NCBI RefSeq assembly: GCF_026274175.1
Contig: NZ_JAPHNL010000271.1
Location: forward strand, 1 to 44,091
Direction: 5' to 3'
From: Streptomyces beihaiensis
Lineage (GTDB): Bacteria; Actinomycetota; Actinomycetes; Streptomycetales; Streptomycetaceae
Length of the DNA stretch: 44,091 bases
The position numbers and the translations under genes were made by a program. The notes under the pieces were generated by a model, which saw nothing but the letters and a program-made list of their open reading frames with translations, was not told where the DNA came from and did not search any database. Below, piece after piece: positions 33,801 to 42,296 of the stretch. How positions within the stretch are numbered: the first letter of the stretch is position 1; each line of letters opens with the position of its first letter.

Positions 33801-35761
33801 GTGGAGGTGACCTGCTTGCAGTTCAGATCGGCCGGAGTGTCGTACCAGATGCGGTACTTGCCCGGGTCCTTGTCCTCGAAGTTGGCGTCCGAGCAGGTCA
33901 CGCCGCCCTCGTCGAAGCAGCGTTCGGCGACGGTGAAGCCGACCCGCGCCGGGGCGGTCTCGGTGAAGAGGGTGTCCTTGCGCTGGCCGTAGTCGATGTG
34001 GCTCAGGTAGCCGCCGCGGTCGTAGACGACCGGAGCCTTGAAGTTGAAGTTGCGGGCGTAGTAGTTCTTCTCCTTCTTCCACCACAGCGACATGGCGTTG
34101 CCGTGGACGTCCTCGACGTAGTCGAGGTTCCACCGCCAGCCCTGGGTGCACCAGGAGTTGGCCCAGTCGCCGTCCTTGTAGCAGGGCTCGCCGGGGTGGT
34201 TGCCGTACACCGGCACCGTCAGCACCGAGTCGGTGACGGGCTGCCCGTCGCTCCAGCCGGGCAGCCGGTTCTTGCCGAAGTAGTACTTCGTACCGTCGCG
34301 CGTGGTGACGACCCAGTACTCGCCGTCCTTGGCACCGTTGGCGGTGTTCGGGTCCTTGATCTGTTCCACCTCGGCGCCGTCGCCGTTGGCGGTGAACCAC
34401 TTGTTCTGGTCCTTGTCCCAGACCAGTTGGGTGGTCATGCCGCCCAGGGACAGGGTGGCGTTGTTCGAACCCCAGCACAGGTCGGCGGTGCGGTGGGTGG
34501 CGTTGTTCGCGCCGGGCTTCTTGGAGTCCTGGCGGCAGTTGGCGTAGGTCCGGGAGATCGAGCCCGGGTTGTAGTCCCAGCCGTCGCCGATCCACGAGGC
34601 CTGGTTGTTGGTCGCGGAGGTGCGCCCGTCGACCGACTGGGAGGAGTAGCTCAGTGACACCTTCGGCATCACGCCACCGGCCGTCTGAGGCACCTGGACG
34701 TCGTACGAGTACGTGAACGCGCCGGAGGACGATCCGGCCGCCCAGGATCCGGAGGACAGCAGCGGGGTGGCGGTGTAGTCGCCGGAGGTGGAGGCACCGG
34801 TGTCCATCGCGCCGATCACCTGCGGCCCGGAGGCGTCCACCGCGGGCAGCACGTCGCCGCTGTCACGGAAGGAGGCGGTGCGCACCGAGGTCTTCGAGGC
34901 CGACGTGTGGGACGCGCGGGACGCGTTCGGGCCGAGCAGGTTCCTGACCGGCACCGAGCCAGTCAGGATCTTCCGGGTACGTGCCTTCTTCGCCAGCTTG
35001 GACTTGGTGGGCGCCTTCTTCGCCGGGACCTCGGTGACCTTGCTGGGAAGCGGCTTCGCCTTCGGGTCGGGCCTGCCGGACATCGTGGTGGTGCCGCCGG
35101 CCGCGCAGTCCCCGCTGTCGGGGGCGTTCATCACGCAGTCGGGGAGGAGTTCGAGGCCGAAGCGGTCGGCGGCCTGCGGGCCGTAGAGGTCGGCGAAGCC
35201 CGTGGTGTCGACGGCCAGCGAGACCTGTGCGGTCGGGTCGGCGTCCGCCGGGGGCGTGACCTCCATGATCAGGCCCGAGACACCGGAGTCCTGAGAGGTC
35301 GTCGGCGCGGCGAGCTGCACGCTCCAGTCGCCGTCGATGGCCGTCGGGTCGGTGCCCGCGGGCACTCCCACGGCCACCGGCAGCCCGTTGGACACCGGGA
35401 CGGTCGTGCCGGGTGCGGTGGTCGCATCGATCGTCGCGGTGCCCGTGCTCTGTGCCCAGGGGGTCACGGCCACCGGCGCGTAGGGGTCCACCGGCACCTC
35501 GGGCGCGGTGGTGAGGTTCTGGTCCGCCTCCGCGTCCCGGCCGACGGGTGTGCGGGTCGGCAGCGCGGGGAGCTTGACGTCCCCGCGGCTCATGCCTGGA
35601 CCGGGTACCGCCCATGACTCGGCGCTCAGGCCGGTCGTCGTCAGCGCCGACACCAGGACAAGGACGGTCGCCGTACGGCTGCGCCGCCGTCGCCGTCGTT
35701 GCGACTCCGTCCTGGCGAGGCGCCCCCGCCCCAGCCATGACAGCGAACCTTGAACACGCAT
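27854..35761 (-). CDS. Secreted RHS-repeat polymorphic toxin with lectin, Hint and HNH nuclease tip
   Basis: 2,635 aa from the ATG at 35761 (the frame opens 18 codons earlier). An Arg-rich signal sequence (about 25-50) is followed by an SpvB-like N-terminus (GGVMPKVSLSYSSQSVDGRT) and many YD/RHS repeats such as TRYAYDKAGQLVKATN. A ricin-type lectin (about 1827-1956, CLDLQSGKAAAGQPIQLYAC, three repeats ending QQW) is embedded in them. The RHS core ends YDPSVGRFLSADPVLD to SDPSGLA (near 2095-2131). A charged helical linker leads to a Hint domain (2363-2513, CPVNSFAKGTKVLMADGTTK, ending VLVHN). The tip (2514-2635) is an HNH nuclease: CSYC (2567, 2570), AIDHVEPR (His2580), Asn2594, CTFCNSSKRD. 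RHS shells enclose the toxin, Hint can release it, and the HNH tip would cut DNA in competitors. Confidence 0.92.
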   Translation of the reverse strand: MRVQGSLSWLGRGRLARTESQRRRRRRSRTATVLVLVSALTTTGLSAESWAVPGPGMSRGDVKLPALPTRTPVGRDAEADQNLTTAPEVPVDPYAPVAVTPWAQSTGTATIDATTAPGTTVPVSNGLPVAVGVPAGTDPTAIDGDWSVQLAAPTTSQDSGVSGLIMEVTPPADADPTAQVSLAVDTTGFADLYGPQAADRFGLELLPDCVMNAPDSGDCAAGGTTTMSGRPDPKAKPLPSKVTEVPAKKAPTKSKLAKKARTRKILTGSVPVRNLLGPNASRASHTSASKTSVRTASFRDSGDVLPAVDASGPQVIGAMDTGASTSGDYTATPLLSSGSWAAGSSSGAFTYSYDVQVPQTAGGVMPKVSLSYSSQSVDGRTSATNNQASWIGDGWDYNPGSISRTYANCRQDSKKPGANNATHRTADLCWGSNNATLSLGGMTTQLVWDKDQNKWFTANGDGAEVEQIKDPNTANGAKDGEYWVVTTRDGTKYYFGKNRLPGWSDGQPVTDSVLTVPVYGNHPGEPCYKDGDWANSWCTQGWRWNLDYVEDVHGNAMSLWWKKEKNYYARNFNFKAPVVYDRGGYLSHIDYGQRKDTLFTETAPARVGFTVAERCFDEGGVTCSDANFEDKDPGKYRIWYDTPADLNCKQVTSTYTRKCWNAGPSFWTRKRLVQIQTSAQRRTDTTARQVVDRYALKQSFPVLKTGPNTALWLESVQRTGYARNGSTDASVTLNPVRFEPNAEDMPNRVMRPNDPRPGFSRLRVARVINEYGGETVVTYKTPTGDCATGTNLPDKTDTAGLKNNTRLCYPMFWSPDPQDEDIDWFHKYVVDSIEELPDVDGELGTKTTYAYKNPGWKLSGSEFTKKSTRTYSTFAGFEQTTVITGADDQNIGSKRSKAVTRFFRGMGDTVSVKDITGTEIAKDRKPFAGRIAEELVYSSADDVDTDWLSRSVSVPAATELAHRDRDDGLSPLIAWRVTEPDEIAYTRSSGTGDDTRTERIVKTHTTYDSTYGLPVQVESLGDTGKSGDESCTKLEYLNRPDKNIIGLTKQALVSPTTCAAANFSDLSTLTGAIRTAYDGQAYGTALGSGTQGEATESWSLNSAGTGFQSNGTHEFDPVGRVVKATDPQGHSGTIAYSPSVGQVFSVTTTNALGQTQKQELEPGRSTTLKTTDANGNVSQATYDPLGRLSEAWAPGRTPSSSSVPDFRAVYTVPQYDPNDPSKTDHKPPYVTTYARGFDNHLDTSVTLYDGLGRQRQTQEQADGGGWLITDTLYNSSGEVWQTNNAYLADDVTPGKLFTPLADTAVPNITRYTYDGQGRVLQETPVLKVKDPTTGETVSQEVPEKATRYEYGSDWSKVIQPEGASSYRVWTDALGRTVRTDTFNPAAPDGYTSTRYAYDKAGQLVKATNSVDPTHPWTWSYDHRGHQITSTDPDTGTTKTTYDTLDRPLTTTNARGITVWNGYDALSRPTEQRLDNSTGTPLARFTYDTAPGGKGMPASAIRYTDGEAYTQQVDGYTKDYQPTSTTLTLPSTLASTWGLKSSYTYDYQYNDQGMPTETQLPAAGAFGSEKVVVRYNKDGKPLSVSGKDWYGAETVYDPYGQVLRSTLGAQPYRVWTQNSYDESTGELKDRSVYREQTGDKSVVGGNLVSHRSYTYDPAGNVTSIREHATGVAERQCFTYDPLGELKTAWTAKDQTSCTTPKLSDGTLNVAAGADNSGYWQEYKYDLLGNRTQLTEKDLTGNTAKDAVTTYSYGKSDGTQPRTLTKVSKHYTTPAGAQVTAEAERLYDLTGNTKSVTSVQNGDKQDLTWTYDGKIERIKGAGAGGKTPYVGLADKCLDLQSGKAAAGQPIQLYACNSTVAQSWRFSPAPGATQTDPDLGTLNVYDDWCVQPAGTTAGSAVQLQKCDGSAAQQLKRNASGQLTHVASGLCLAVKGADSANATPIVLATCDSTKAEQQWAAQNDTRYIYGPDGSTLLTVKGKQATLNLGDTEVTVAPGGVLINTQRTYSAPGGSVVRYAYGNGEDHLVALAGDHQGSAFVEVGLRDQMPVRMRKQDPFGNQRGTGTIGGNQQNHTGFLGATRDDASGFVGLGARLYDPSVGRFLSADPVLDLNDVLQSNGYAYADNNPVTMSDPSGLAISLSASERAAALLGAGLSEAQVAQAQAMQGKSLTSVILAVAWDTLKDFIGINDALSCFGGDMWSCVSVVANAIPWYKLGKLPKIIKAVKRTISAIKAFRKAEKEASRVLRLAKAAEKLALRAKKLVIERAKKKAAQRAEKKAAEEAKRISDEAVSHTKKTGNPRQKRAQSEAAPKSSSQHSGHKSGGSSEPGGKSGASSRSKGGSSGSGGEGKSGEHASDGSGESAGSCPVNSFAKGTKVLMADGTTKPIEQVKAGDKVVATDPRTGETRIEKVTAEIKGQGLKRLVTVTIDVDGKKGTKTAQVTATDGHPFWVPELGRWIKATDLRAGEWLRTSAGTHVQISKVERWTVLDTTVHNLTVSDVHTYYVLAGTTPVLVHNANSPIGCGVNGEPIYDIPAGSSGGAGAGKRIPPSLLKDYDVGKNAAPGTITPLCSYCRTNPATAIDHVEPRIGGGDLTDANTTPACTFCNSSKRDRLAPMNPPPNYTGSWPPPWWPSRMTPP

Positions 35762-35816
35762 ACGCGTCGTCGACTCCCACCCCAGGAAAATGAAAAAGCA
35801 CAGGTCAACGGGCACC

Positions 35817-35838
35817 CTCTGTCAGGACCGTGACAGAG
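35817..35838. promoter_or_regulatory. Inverted repeat upstream of the RHS toxin gene
   Basis: CTCTGTCA, six bases GGACCG, then TGACAGAG: perfect 8-base arms, 56-77 bases ahead of the toxin start. It could be an operator or a leader stem-loop. The 374-base divergent gap (35762-36135) also has an AT-rich segment near 36020-36060 (ACTTTATTAATCC) and no gene. Confidence 0.45.
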
Positions 35839-36135
35839 AGCAAGGTCGCCGACCGCAGACCGGGGGGCCTCACCGTGAGATGCCTCACTGGCTATTCGCG
35901 TACGGGTTCGCCCGCAGGGCTACAAAACTGAAGTGACCGGACATAGCCCGCGGTTCACGCAATTCGAGCCAGCAAAAGGCACGAGGCCGACATCTTCACA
36001 GGCGAACCACAGGACCGACATGGAATGATCACAACTTTATTAATCCTTCACACATGGACAGTCTTGATCAAAGCGTGTGAGCGTGTGCGCCCACGTCCTG
36101 AATCCATCTGGCCCCTACGGGAGTAGACCGCCGCC

Positions 36136-39100
36136 GTGTCCGTGTTGCCTCGTCTTCTCAGCCCGTTGGTGCGCACACGCACCCGGCTGACACTCACGCT
36201 CGGCCTGGTCCTGGCCGCCCTGACCGCCTCTCTCCTGCCCTGGTGGCACTCCGACGACTCACCAACTCCCCCGGGCGGCCCGGCCACCCGGGCGCGCGAG
36301 GCCGCCACGGGTCCTCGCGACGAAGCCGCGGCACAAGCCGAAGCCAGGCGCACCGGCAAGGAAGTGGCCGTCGACACCAGGACCACGCCCACGTCCATGA
36401 CATGGGCCCGGCCGGACGGGCAGCTGCACACCACGATCAACGCGGTTCCCGTACGGGCCAGGAACGACAAGGGCCGATGGGCCCCGATCGACACCCGGCT
36501 GCGCCGGACGGGCCACGCGGCCGACGGGCTCGGCATCCGTCCGGTCAACGCGCCGACGCCCGTCCGCTTCTCCAGCGGAACGGCCGACGCCGACGCGAAG
36601 TCAGCTCAGCACACCGCCGACGCCCACGCCGACCGCTCGCTCAGGCGCCCTCTCCTTACGGCCGGGCAGGGGCCGAGTGGGACCGAGCAGGTCACGGCGG
36701 CTGACGGCACACCGGACGCACGGCCGAGCACCCTGGCCGAGGTGGACGTCGACGGTCACACCATCGACTACACCTGGCCGGGCCCGCTGCCCGAGCCGGT
36801 GCTCGACGGGCCGCGCGCCCTCTACCCCGAGGTGCTGCCGGGCGTCGACCTGCTCCTGGTCGCCCGCGAGCAGGGCGGCTTCGCCCAGCTGCTGATCGTC
36901 AAGACCGAGAAGGCCGCGCAGAGCGAGGCCCTGCGCACCGTGTCGTACGGGCTGCGCTCGAAGACCGCCACCTTCCGTTACGAGGACGGCGCCCAGCATG
37001 TGCTGATGGTCGGAAAGGACGGGCAGGAGATCGGCTCGGTCCCCACGCCGTACGCCTGGGACTCCAGTGGCCGTGACCGCGAGGACGGCACGGAAGGCGG
37101 CACCGCGCCGCGCACCTCGGTCGCCACTTCGGCCGACGTGCTGCGGCTGTCCGGGCTCAGCGGTATCGAGCCGGGCGCGCACAGCGCTCCGCTCCCGATG
37201 CGCCTGGTCGGTGACAGGACCGGGCAGGCCCGCATCGACCTGGATGTCGCCAAGAGTGGACTGCTCACCGACAAGAACGCACGGTTCCCGCTGTTCATCG
37301 ACCCGACCGAGCACACCGGCGAGACCGCGTGGACCACGGCGTACAAGCCGCACCCGAACACCAGCTACTGGAACGGCACCAACTTCAACTCCGGTACCTC
37401 CTACGCCCGTGTGGGACACGAGAGCGAGACCGGCGGCACCGCCCGCTCCTTCTGGCGCATGGCCTTCGACACCAGCACCAAGGGCGCGACCGTCTCGTCG
37501 GCGAGCTTCAAGGTGTACAACAATTACTCCTGGTCCTGCTCGACTCGTGAGATGCAGTTCTGGCTGACCGGCTCCATCTCCTCCGGCACCACCTGGAACA
37601 AGCAGCCGAGTTGGTCGACGCTGTTGCAGAAGAAGTCCTTCGCGCACGGCTTTTCCACGTCCTGCCCCGGCGACTACGAATCGTTCGACGTCAAGGCCGC
37701 CGCCCAGAAGGGCGCCGACAACGGCTGGTCCAACATCACCTTCGGGATGCGCGCGACGACCGAGACCTCGACGTACACCTGGCACAAGTTCAAGGCCTCG
37801 TCGGCTCAGCTGTCCTTCACCTACAACCGCAAGCCGGACGAGCCCACCGACGGCAAGTCCACTCCCGGCGGCGACTGCTCGGCCGGTGGTACGGGCGTGA
37901 CCGTCGGCAAGACCAACATCGTGCTCTCGGCCAAGGGCCACGACCCCGACGGCAACCTCAGCAAACTGCACTTCCGGTTCTGGGTGACCGGGGACTACAC
38001 CAACACCCACAAGGACTACCTGATCACCCCGACGTCGACCGGCACCGCCACGGTCACCGTGCCCTCGACCTTCCCGCTGACCGACAAGACCCTCTACTCG
38101 TGGGACGTCCGGTCCGAGGACTCCGGCGGCCTGGTCTCGACGTTCTTCCCGCCGGGCAGCGACCCCTGCCGGATCACCATCGACGCCAGCGGCCCGCCGC
38201 AGCCCGCCATCGAGAGCACGGACTTCCCGAAGGCCACCGCCGACGGCCAGACCTGGGCCCACGTCGCGTTCGGCTCGGCCGGCTCGGTCACGTTCTCCTC
38301 GCCGGGCGCGGCGAAGTTCGAGTACGCCTTCGGGACCGTCGGCTACACGGCGATCGCCGCCGACAGCACCGGCACGGCCACCGTCACCGCCCTCAAGCCG
38401 CCGCACGCCGGCCCCACCTATCTGAACGTGTACGCGTACGACCAGTACGGCAACGAGAGCGCCCGCACCGACTACGAGTTCTACGTGCCGCCGCGCGACA
38501 AGGCCGACAGCCCCGGTGACACCGGCGGCGACGGCATACCCGACCTGCTGGTCGTCAAGTCCGACGGCAATCTCTACAACTGCCCCGGCGCTCCGGGGGG
38601 CGAGTTGTACGCGTGCATGCACGCGTCCTACACCTCGGACAAGAAGCTGGACCCGGCGGGCTACTGGTACGACGCCAATACCGGCAAGGCCGCGCTGATC
38701 ACCCACTACGACGACGCCTACCCCGGCGACGGAAGCACCGACCTGTTCGCGGTCGGCCCCGACGGAAAGTTCTGGCTGTACCCCGGTGACGGCTACGGCA
38801 GCTTCAACGTCGACCAGCGGCTGCGGATCCGCCTGCCGGACAACGCCCCCGACCCGTCGACCTGGACCCAGATCAAGGCCGTCGGCGACATCACCGGCGA
38901 CAAGCGCCCGGACCTGGTACTGCGGGCCGGAACCGCGTTCTGGACGCTGTCCGGCTACACCGGTGCCACGTTCCGGACGGCCACGCTGATGAACTCCGAC
39001 GCCTGGGGGCGCCGGGAGATCGTCAACATCGCCGACATCAACGGCGACAGCACACCCGACCTGCTCTGGCGCAACCTGGACAACGGCAACATGTACGTCC

Positions 39101-39387
39101 GCCACGGCAAGCCCGGCTCCGTCAGCGGCAGCGTCGACCTCGACTCGCTCAAGCTCGCGGCGAACTCACTGGACGGGGACGTCGCCTACGGCACCGGCTG
39201 GACCGACACCGCCGTGCCGACGGCGCTCGGCATCCCGGACGTCAACGGGGACGGCATCCCGGACATGTGGGTGCGCAAGTCCTCCGACGGATACACCCGG
39301 ATCTACTATCCGTCCCGTACGAACACCAACGCCGAGGTGAAGATCGTCCTGCACGCCGACTGGAACACCGCCAAGGCCTTCGGCTGA
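36136..39387 (+). CDS. Secreted DNRLRE / FG-GAP repeat protein, divergent partner of the RHS toxin
   Basis: 1,083 aa from the GTG at 36136 with GGGAG 13 bases ahead. An N-terminal hydrophobic segment (TLTLGLVLAALTASLLPWW) is a signal or anchor. A DNRLRE-like module follows (around 400-570): SYWNGTNFNSGTSYARVG, FWRMAFDTSTKGATVSSASF, FDVKAAAQKGADNGW. Then comes a fibronectin/Ig-like region, and a C-terminal FG-GAP array with Ca-binding repeats: DTGGDGIPDLLVVKSDG (about 794), GDITGDKRPDLV, ADINGDSTPDLLW and PDVNGDGIPDMWV. No enzymatic residues are evident. Its N-terminal half resembles the region before RHS repeats in such toxins, so it may bind cells or the RHS shell. Confidence 0.85.
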   Translation: MSVLPRLLSPLVRTRTRLTLTLGLVLAALTASLLPWWHSDDSPTPPGGPATRAREAATGPRDEAAAQAEARRTGKEVAVDTRTTPTSMTWARPDGQLHTTINAVPVRARNDKGRWAPIDTRLRRTGHAADGLGIRPVNAPTPVRFSSGTADADAKSAQHTADAHADRSLRRPLLTAGQGPSGTEQVTAADGTPDARPSTLAEVDVDGHTIDYTWPGPLPEPVLDGPRALYPEVLPGVDLLLVAREQGGFAQLLIVKTEKAAQSEALRTVSYGLRSKTATFRYEDGAQHVLMVGKDGQEIGSVPTPYAWDSSGRDREDGTEGGTAPRTSVATSADVLRLSGLSGIEPGAHSAPLPMRLVGDRTGQARIDLDVAKSGLLTDKNARFPLFIDPTEHTGETAWTTAYKPHPNTSYWNGTNFNSGTSYARVGHESETGGTARSFWRMAFDTSTKGATVSSASFKVYNNYSWSCSTREMQFWLTGSISSGTTWNKQPSWSTLLQKKSFAHGFSTSCPGDYESFDVKAAAQKGADNGWSNITFGMRATTETSTYTWHKFKASSAQLSFTYNRKPDEPTDGKSTPGGDCSAGGTGVTVGKTNIVLSAKGHDPDGNLSKLHFRFWVTGDYTNTHKDYLITPTSTGTATVTVPSTFPLTDKTLYSWDVRSEDSGGLVSTFFPPGSDPCRITIDASGPPQPAIESTDFPKATADGQTWAHVAFGSAGSVTFSSPGAAKFEYAFGTVGYTAIAADSTGTATVTALKPPHAGPTYLNVYAYDQYGNESARTDYEFYVPPRDKADSPGDTGGDGIPDLLVVKSDGNLYNCPGAPGGELYACMHASYTSDKKLDPAGYWYDANTGKAALITHYDDAYPGDGSTDLFAVGPDGKFWLYPGDGYGSFNVDQRLRIRLPDNAPDPSTWTQIKAVGDITGDKRPDLVLRAGTAFWTLSGYTGATFRTATLMNSDAWGRREIVNIADINGDSTPDLLWRNLDNGNMYVRHGKPGSVSGSVDLDSLKLAANSLDGDVAYGTGWTDTAVPTALGIPDVNGDGIPDMWVRKSSDGYTRIYYPSRTNTNAEVKIVLHADWNTAKAFG

Positions 39388-39407
39388 CGCGGCGGACCAC
39401 TCGCCTT

Positions 39408-39440
39408 CCGGGCCCGGCCCTCCTCGGAGGCCGGGCCCGG
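39408..39440. terminator. Bidirectional hairpin terminator
   Basis: CCGGGCCCGGCC (39408-39419) pairs perfectly with GGCCGGGCCCGG (39429-39440) across a nine-base loop. It sits in the 77-base convergent gap and can end transcription from both the FG-GAP gene and the DUF255 gene. Confidence 0.85.
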
Positions 39441-39464
39441 ACGTGCGTTCGGCGGCACGGCGGA

Positions 39465-41507
39465 TCAGCCGCGCCCCTCCCCCGCCCCCAGCGTCCGCCT
39501 CAGCCCCTCCGGATCGGTCTCCGGGGTGTCGCACACGAAGTGGTGGCACACGTACGCCGTGTCCTCGCCGTCGACGCGCGGCCGGTCGGCGAGCAGCGGC
39601 AGCTCGGCCGTGGCCGGGGAGCCCTCAGGGCCCGCCGCGACGACGGCGCCGGGCGCGGTGCCGGTGAGCGCGGCATGGTGCATGCGGCCGCCCACCTCCC
39701 CCACCACGGCGACCTCGCGCGGCCCGTCGAGCAGCGCCTCGGCGACCGCGAGCCCGTTGCCGATGAAGCGGGGGGCGCGGGGGCCGAGTGCCGTGACGAC
39801 CCCGAGGGCGCGTTCGGCGGCCGTGCGGTGCGGCTCGGAACCGGTGTGCGCGGCGTACGTCAGGAGCGCGCCCGCGGCGGCCGTCCAGCCGGACGGTGCG
39901 GCGTTGTCGGTCGGGTCCTGCGGGCGGCGGATCAGCCGTTCGGCGTCGGACGCGGTGTCGTACAGGGCGCCGCTCTCTCGGTCCACGAACCGGTCGAGGA
40001 CATGGTCGAGCAGGAATCCGGCGAACTCCAGCCAGACGCCCTCGCCGGTCACGGAGGCCAGGGTGAGGAACCCCTCGGCGACGTCGGCGTAGTCCTCGAG
40101 GACCCCCGCGTTCTGCCCGGCGTGCCCGTCCTTGCTGGTGCGCGTCAGGCGCGCGAGTTCGTCCATGTGCAGCCGGACGAGCAGGTCACCCGCGCCGACG
40201 GCCGCGTCCACGAGGTCCTGCCGTCCGAAGTAGGCGCCGGTCTCGGCGAGCGCCGCGACGGCGAGCCCGTTCCAGGCGGCGACGACCTTGTCGTCCCGGC
40301 CGGGCGCGGGCCGCCGGGCGCGAGCGGCCTGGAGGCTCAGCCGGATGCGGTCGGTCTGTTCGGCGTCGAACACCTCCTCGCCCCGCGGCAGCCGCAGCAC
40401 GGAGGCGCCCTTCTCGAAGGTCCCCTCCTCGGTGACACCGAAGTACCGGGCGGCCACCGCCGCGTCCGCCTCGCCGAGCGCCCGCGTCAACTGCTCGGGC
40501 GTCCACACGTAGTAGGCGCCCTCGACGTGCTCGCCGGTGTCCGGGTCCTCGCTGTCCGCGTCGAGCGCGGAGGCGAACCCGCCCTCGTTCGTGCGCAGCT
40601 CGCGCACCATGAACTCGGCGGTCTCCAGGGCGATCCGCTTGGCGAGCGCGCTGCCGGTGGCCCGCCACAGATGCGCGTACGCACGGCACAGGAGCGCGTT
40701 GTCGTACAGCATCTTCTCGAAGTGCGGGACGGTGAACTCGCGGTCGACGGAGTACCGCGCGAAGCCCCCGCCGAGCTGATCGTAGATGCCGCCGCGGGCC
40801 ATCCGCTCGCACGTTTCGGCGGCCATCTGCAGCGCGCCCTCGGCGCCCGTGCGGGCATGGTGGCGCAGCAGGAACTCGACGACCATGGACGGTGGAAATT
40901 TGGGCGCGCCACCGAAACCGCCGTACGTGGCGTCGTACTCGCGGGTCAGCCCGAGCAGCGCCTGGGCGAGCTCGCTCTCGCCGGGCGGTCGCGCGTCCCC
41001 GTACCGCAGCTCGCGCCCCGCCAGATCCGAGGTGATCTTCGAGGCGACCTCGGTGACCTCGCCGCGCCGGTCCGCCCAGGCGCTGCGCACACCTTCGAGG
41101 AGCTGGCGGAAGGACGGCATGCCGTGCTTCGGCTCGGGCGGGAAGTAAGTGCCGAAGTAGAACGGGTCGGCGTCCGGGGTGAGGAAGACCGTCATGGGCC
41201 AGCCGCCCTGCCCGGTGGCGGCCTGCACGGCCTCCATGTAGACGGCGTCGATGTCGGGGCGCTCCTCGCGGTCGACCTTGACGCAGACGAAGTGCTCGTT
41301 CATGACGGCGGCGGTGGCCTCGTCCTCGAAGGACTCGTGGGCCATGACGTGGCACCAGTGGCACGCGGAGTATCCGACCGACAGCAGAACGGGTACATCG
41401 CGCCGTTTCGCTTCCTCGAACGCCCCGGGTCCCCACGGCCACCAGTCGACCGGGTTGTCGGCATGCTGAAGCAGATAAGGCGAGGTCGTACCAGCCAACC
41501 GGTTCAT
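39465..41507 (-). CDS. DUF255 / YyaL-type thioredoxin-domain protein
   Basis: 680 aa from the ATG at 41507 ([20 protein letters not shown] is the family start). The N-terminal thioredoxin-like domain carries [18 protein letters not shown] with Cys49 and Cys52 in a CHWC arrangement, and [14 protein letters not shown] and [12 protein letters not shown] follow. The remainder is an alpha/alpha toroid like six-hairpin glycosidases, with [31 protein letters not shown] and [21 protein letters not shown]. The family is conserved from bacteria to man (spermatogenesis-associated protein 20). A redox role is likely but no substrate is known. Length is normal. Confidence 0.93.
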   Translation of the reverse strand: MNRLAGTTSPYLLQHADNPVDWWPWGPGAFEEAKRRDVPVLLSVGYSACHWCHVMAHESFEDEATAAVMNEHFVCVKVDREERPDIDAVYMEAVQAATGQGGWPMTVFLTPDADPFYFGTYFPPEPKHGMPSFRQLLEGVRSAWADRRGEVTEVASKITSDLAGRELRYGDARPPGESELAQALLGLTREYDATYGGFGGAPKFPPSMVVEFLLRHHARTGAEGALQMAAETCERMARGGIYDQLGGGFARYSVDREFTVPHFEKMLYDNALLCRAYAHLWRATGSALAKRIALETAEFMVRELRTNEGGFASALDADSEDPDTGEHVEGAYYVWTPEQLTRALGEADAAVAARYFGVTEEGTFEKGASVLRLPRGEEVFDAEQTDRIRLSLQAARARRPAPGRDDKVVAAWNGLAVAALAETGAYFGRQDLVDAAVGAGDLLVRLHMDELARLTRTSKDGHAGQNAGVLEDYADVAEGFLTLASVTGEGVWLEFAGFLLDHVLDRFVDRESGALYDTASDAERLIRRPQDPTDNAAPSGWTAAAGALLTYAAHTGSEPHRTAAERALGVVTALGPRAPRFIGNGLAVAEALLDGPREVAVVGEVGGRMHHAALTGTAPGAVVAAGPEGSPATAELPLLADRPRVDGEDTAYVCHHFVCDTPETDPEGLRRTLGAGEGRG

Positions 41508-41579
41508 ACGGCCCAGCCTCTCACGCCGACGCGGCCCTGCCGGTTCGGCCCGCAAGCCCCCGCCCCACTTGGCCGATTC

Positions 41580-41700
41580 GCACTCGTGCGCCATCAGTGC
41601 GGCGGGATCGAGGTCGCGGACGGGATGGTCGTCGTGAGCCCGAGCGCCTCCAAGGGGCTGGGCCGGCTGGCTCGGCTCCTGGCCAATGCCCTGAATGTTG
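41580..41700 (+). pseudogene. Possible relic of a Uma2-like (DUF820) protein
   Basis: The plus strand reads [39 protein letters not shown]. The ordered pattern EVxDGxxVVSPSxS, then RLAxxLANAL recalls the N-terminus of Uma2-family (DUF820) nuclease-fold proteins of Streptomyces. There is no start or continuation, and the following sequence is noncoding or IS-derived. The match is short, so this is tentative. Confidence 0.3.
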
Positions 41701-41835
41701 TCGAGGTCGTGTCACCCGGTTCCGAGGCCACCGCACCCTTCTCTCTCATTGTCGATCTCGGCCCCGCAGGGGCGCCGAGAGGCCGTGCACTGTCGATGCT
41801 TGACCGTCAGCCCACGCGTCGTGATGCTTCGCGGG

Positions 41836-41943
41836 GCGGGAGCGTGCTGCTGGTCGAGACCGTCCGCAAGACCGGCTTGGACAGGGCGATATCAGCGGCG
41901 CTTGAGCCGGGGCGGAAGGCTCGGGCGGTGCACGATCTGACAT
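41836..41943 (+). pseudogene. IS1380-family transposase relic, copy 1
   Basis: A frame reading GGSVLLVETVRKTGLDRAIS, AALEPGRKARAVHDL matches the conserved N-terminal segment of Streptomyces IS1380-type transposases. Only about 36 residues survive; there is no start, and the sequence degenerates on both sides. It shares the VLLVET-RK-GLDR and ARAVHDL pattern with the second relic at 42761, so the two come from the same kind of element. Confidence 0.55.
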
Positions 41944-42053
41944 CCTCGCCGTTCGGGCCCGAACCTTCGGCTTCGTCCTCGTGGACGAGAGCTTTCCCGG
42001 ACGCTCAGGAGTCGTGGATCTCGCCTGCCCCGCCGGGACGTGCCAAGAGAGGG

Positions 42054-42296
42054 TCAGTTGGCGTAGTAGGGGGTCAGCTTCCAGGAGTTGCCGCCTTCGT
42101 CCTCCATACAGGCGAAGCCCACGATCACCCCATGGGCCTGCAGGGCGTTGCCCCAGTTGGTGCACTCCTGGAGGGGGCCCTTGCCCGGGATGTCCGCACC
42201 CTGCCGCACCGACGCCTGAGCCATTCCGGTGGCGATGCCGGAGAACGCCAGGACGCCGGCACCGACGATTGCTGCCTTCTTGAGGTTCTTGCGCAT
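42054..42296 (-). CDS. Small secreted protein
   Basis: 80 aa from the ATG at 42296, with GGAG seven bases ahead. The N-terminus MRKNLKKAAIVGAGVLAFSG followed by a TGMAQA-type cleavage site is a clean Sec signal peptide. The mature part, about 50 residues, begins near SVRQGADIPGKGPLQEC and has two cysteines (one in QECTNW, one in GFACMEDEG) that could form a disulfide, and ends KLTPYYAN. No family recognised. It lies alone between IS relics; similar short exported proteins are common in Streptomyces. Confidence 0.72.
   Translation of the reverse strand: MRKNLKKAAIVGAGVLAFSGIATGMAQASVRQGADIPGKGPLQECTNWGNALQAHGVIVGFACMEDEGGNSWKLTPYYAN

Noticed and set aside
29552-34657. Long plus-strand frames (about 870 and 760 codons) opposite the RHS gene
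   Set aside because: They mirror the RHS repeat codon pattern and give Val/Gly/Arg/Leu-rich nonsense without domains. The minus strand has RHS, lectin and Hint motifs.
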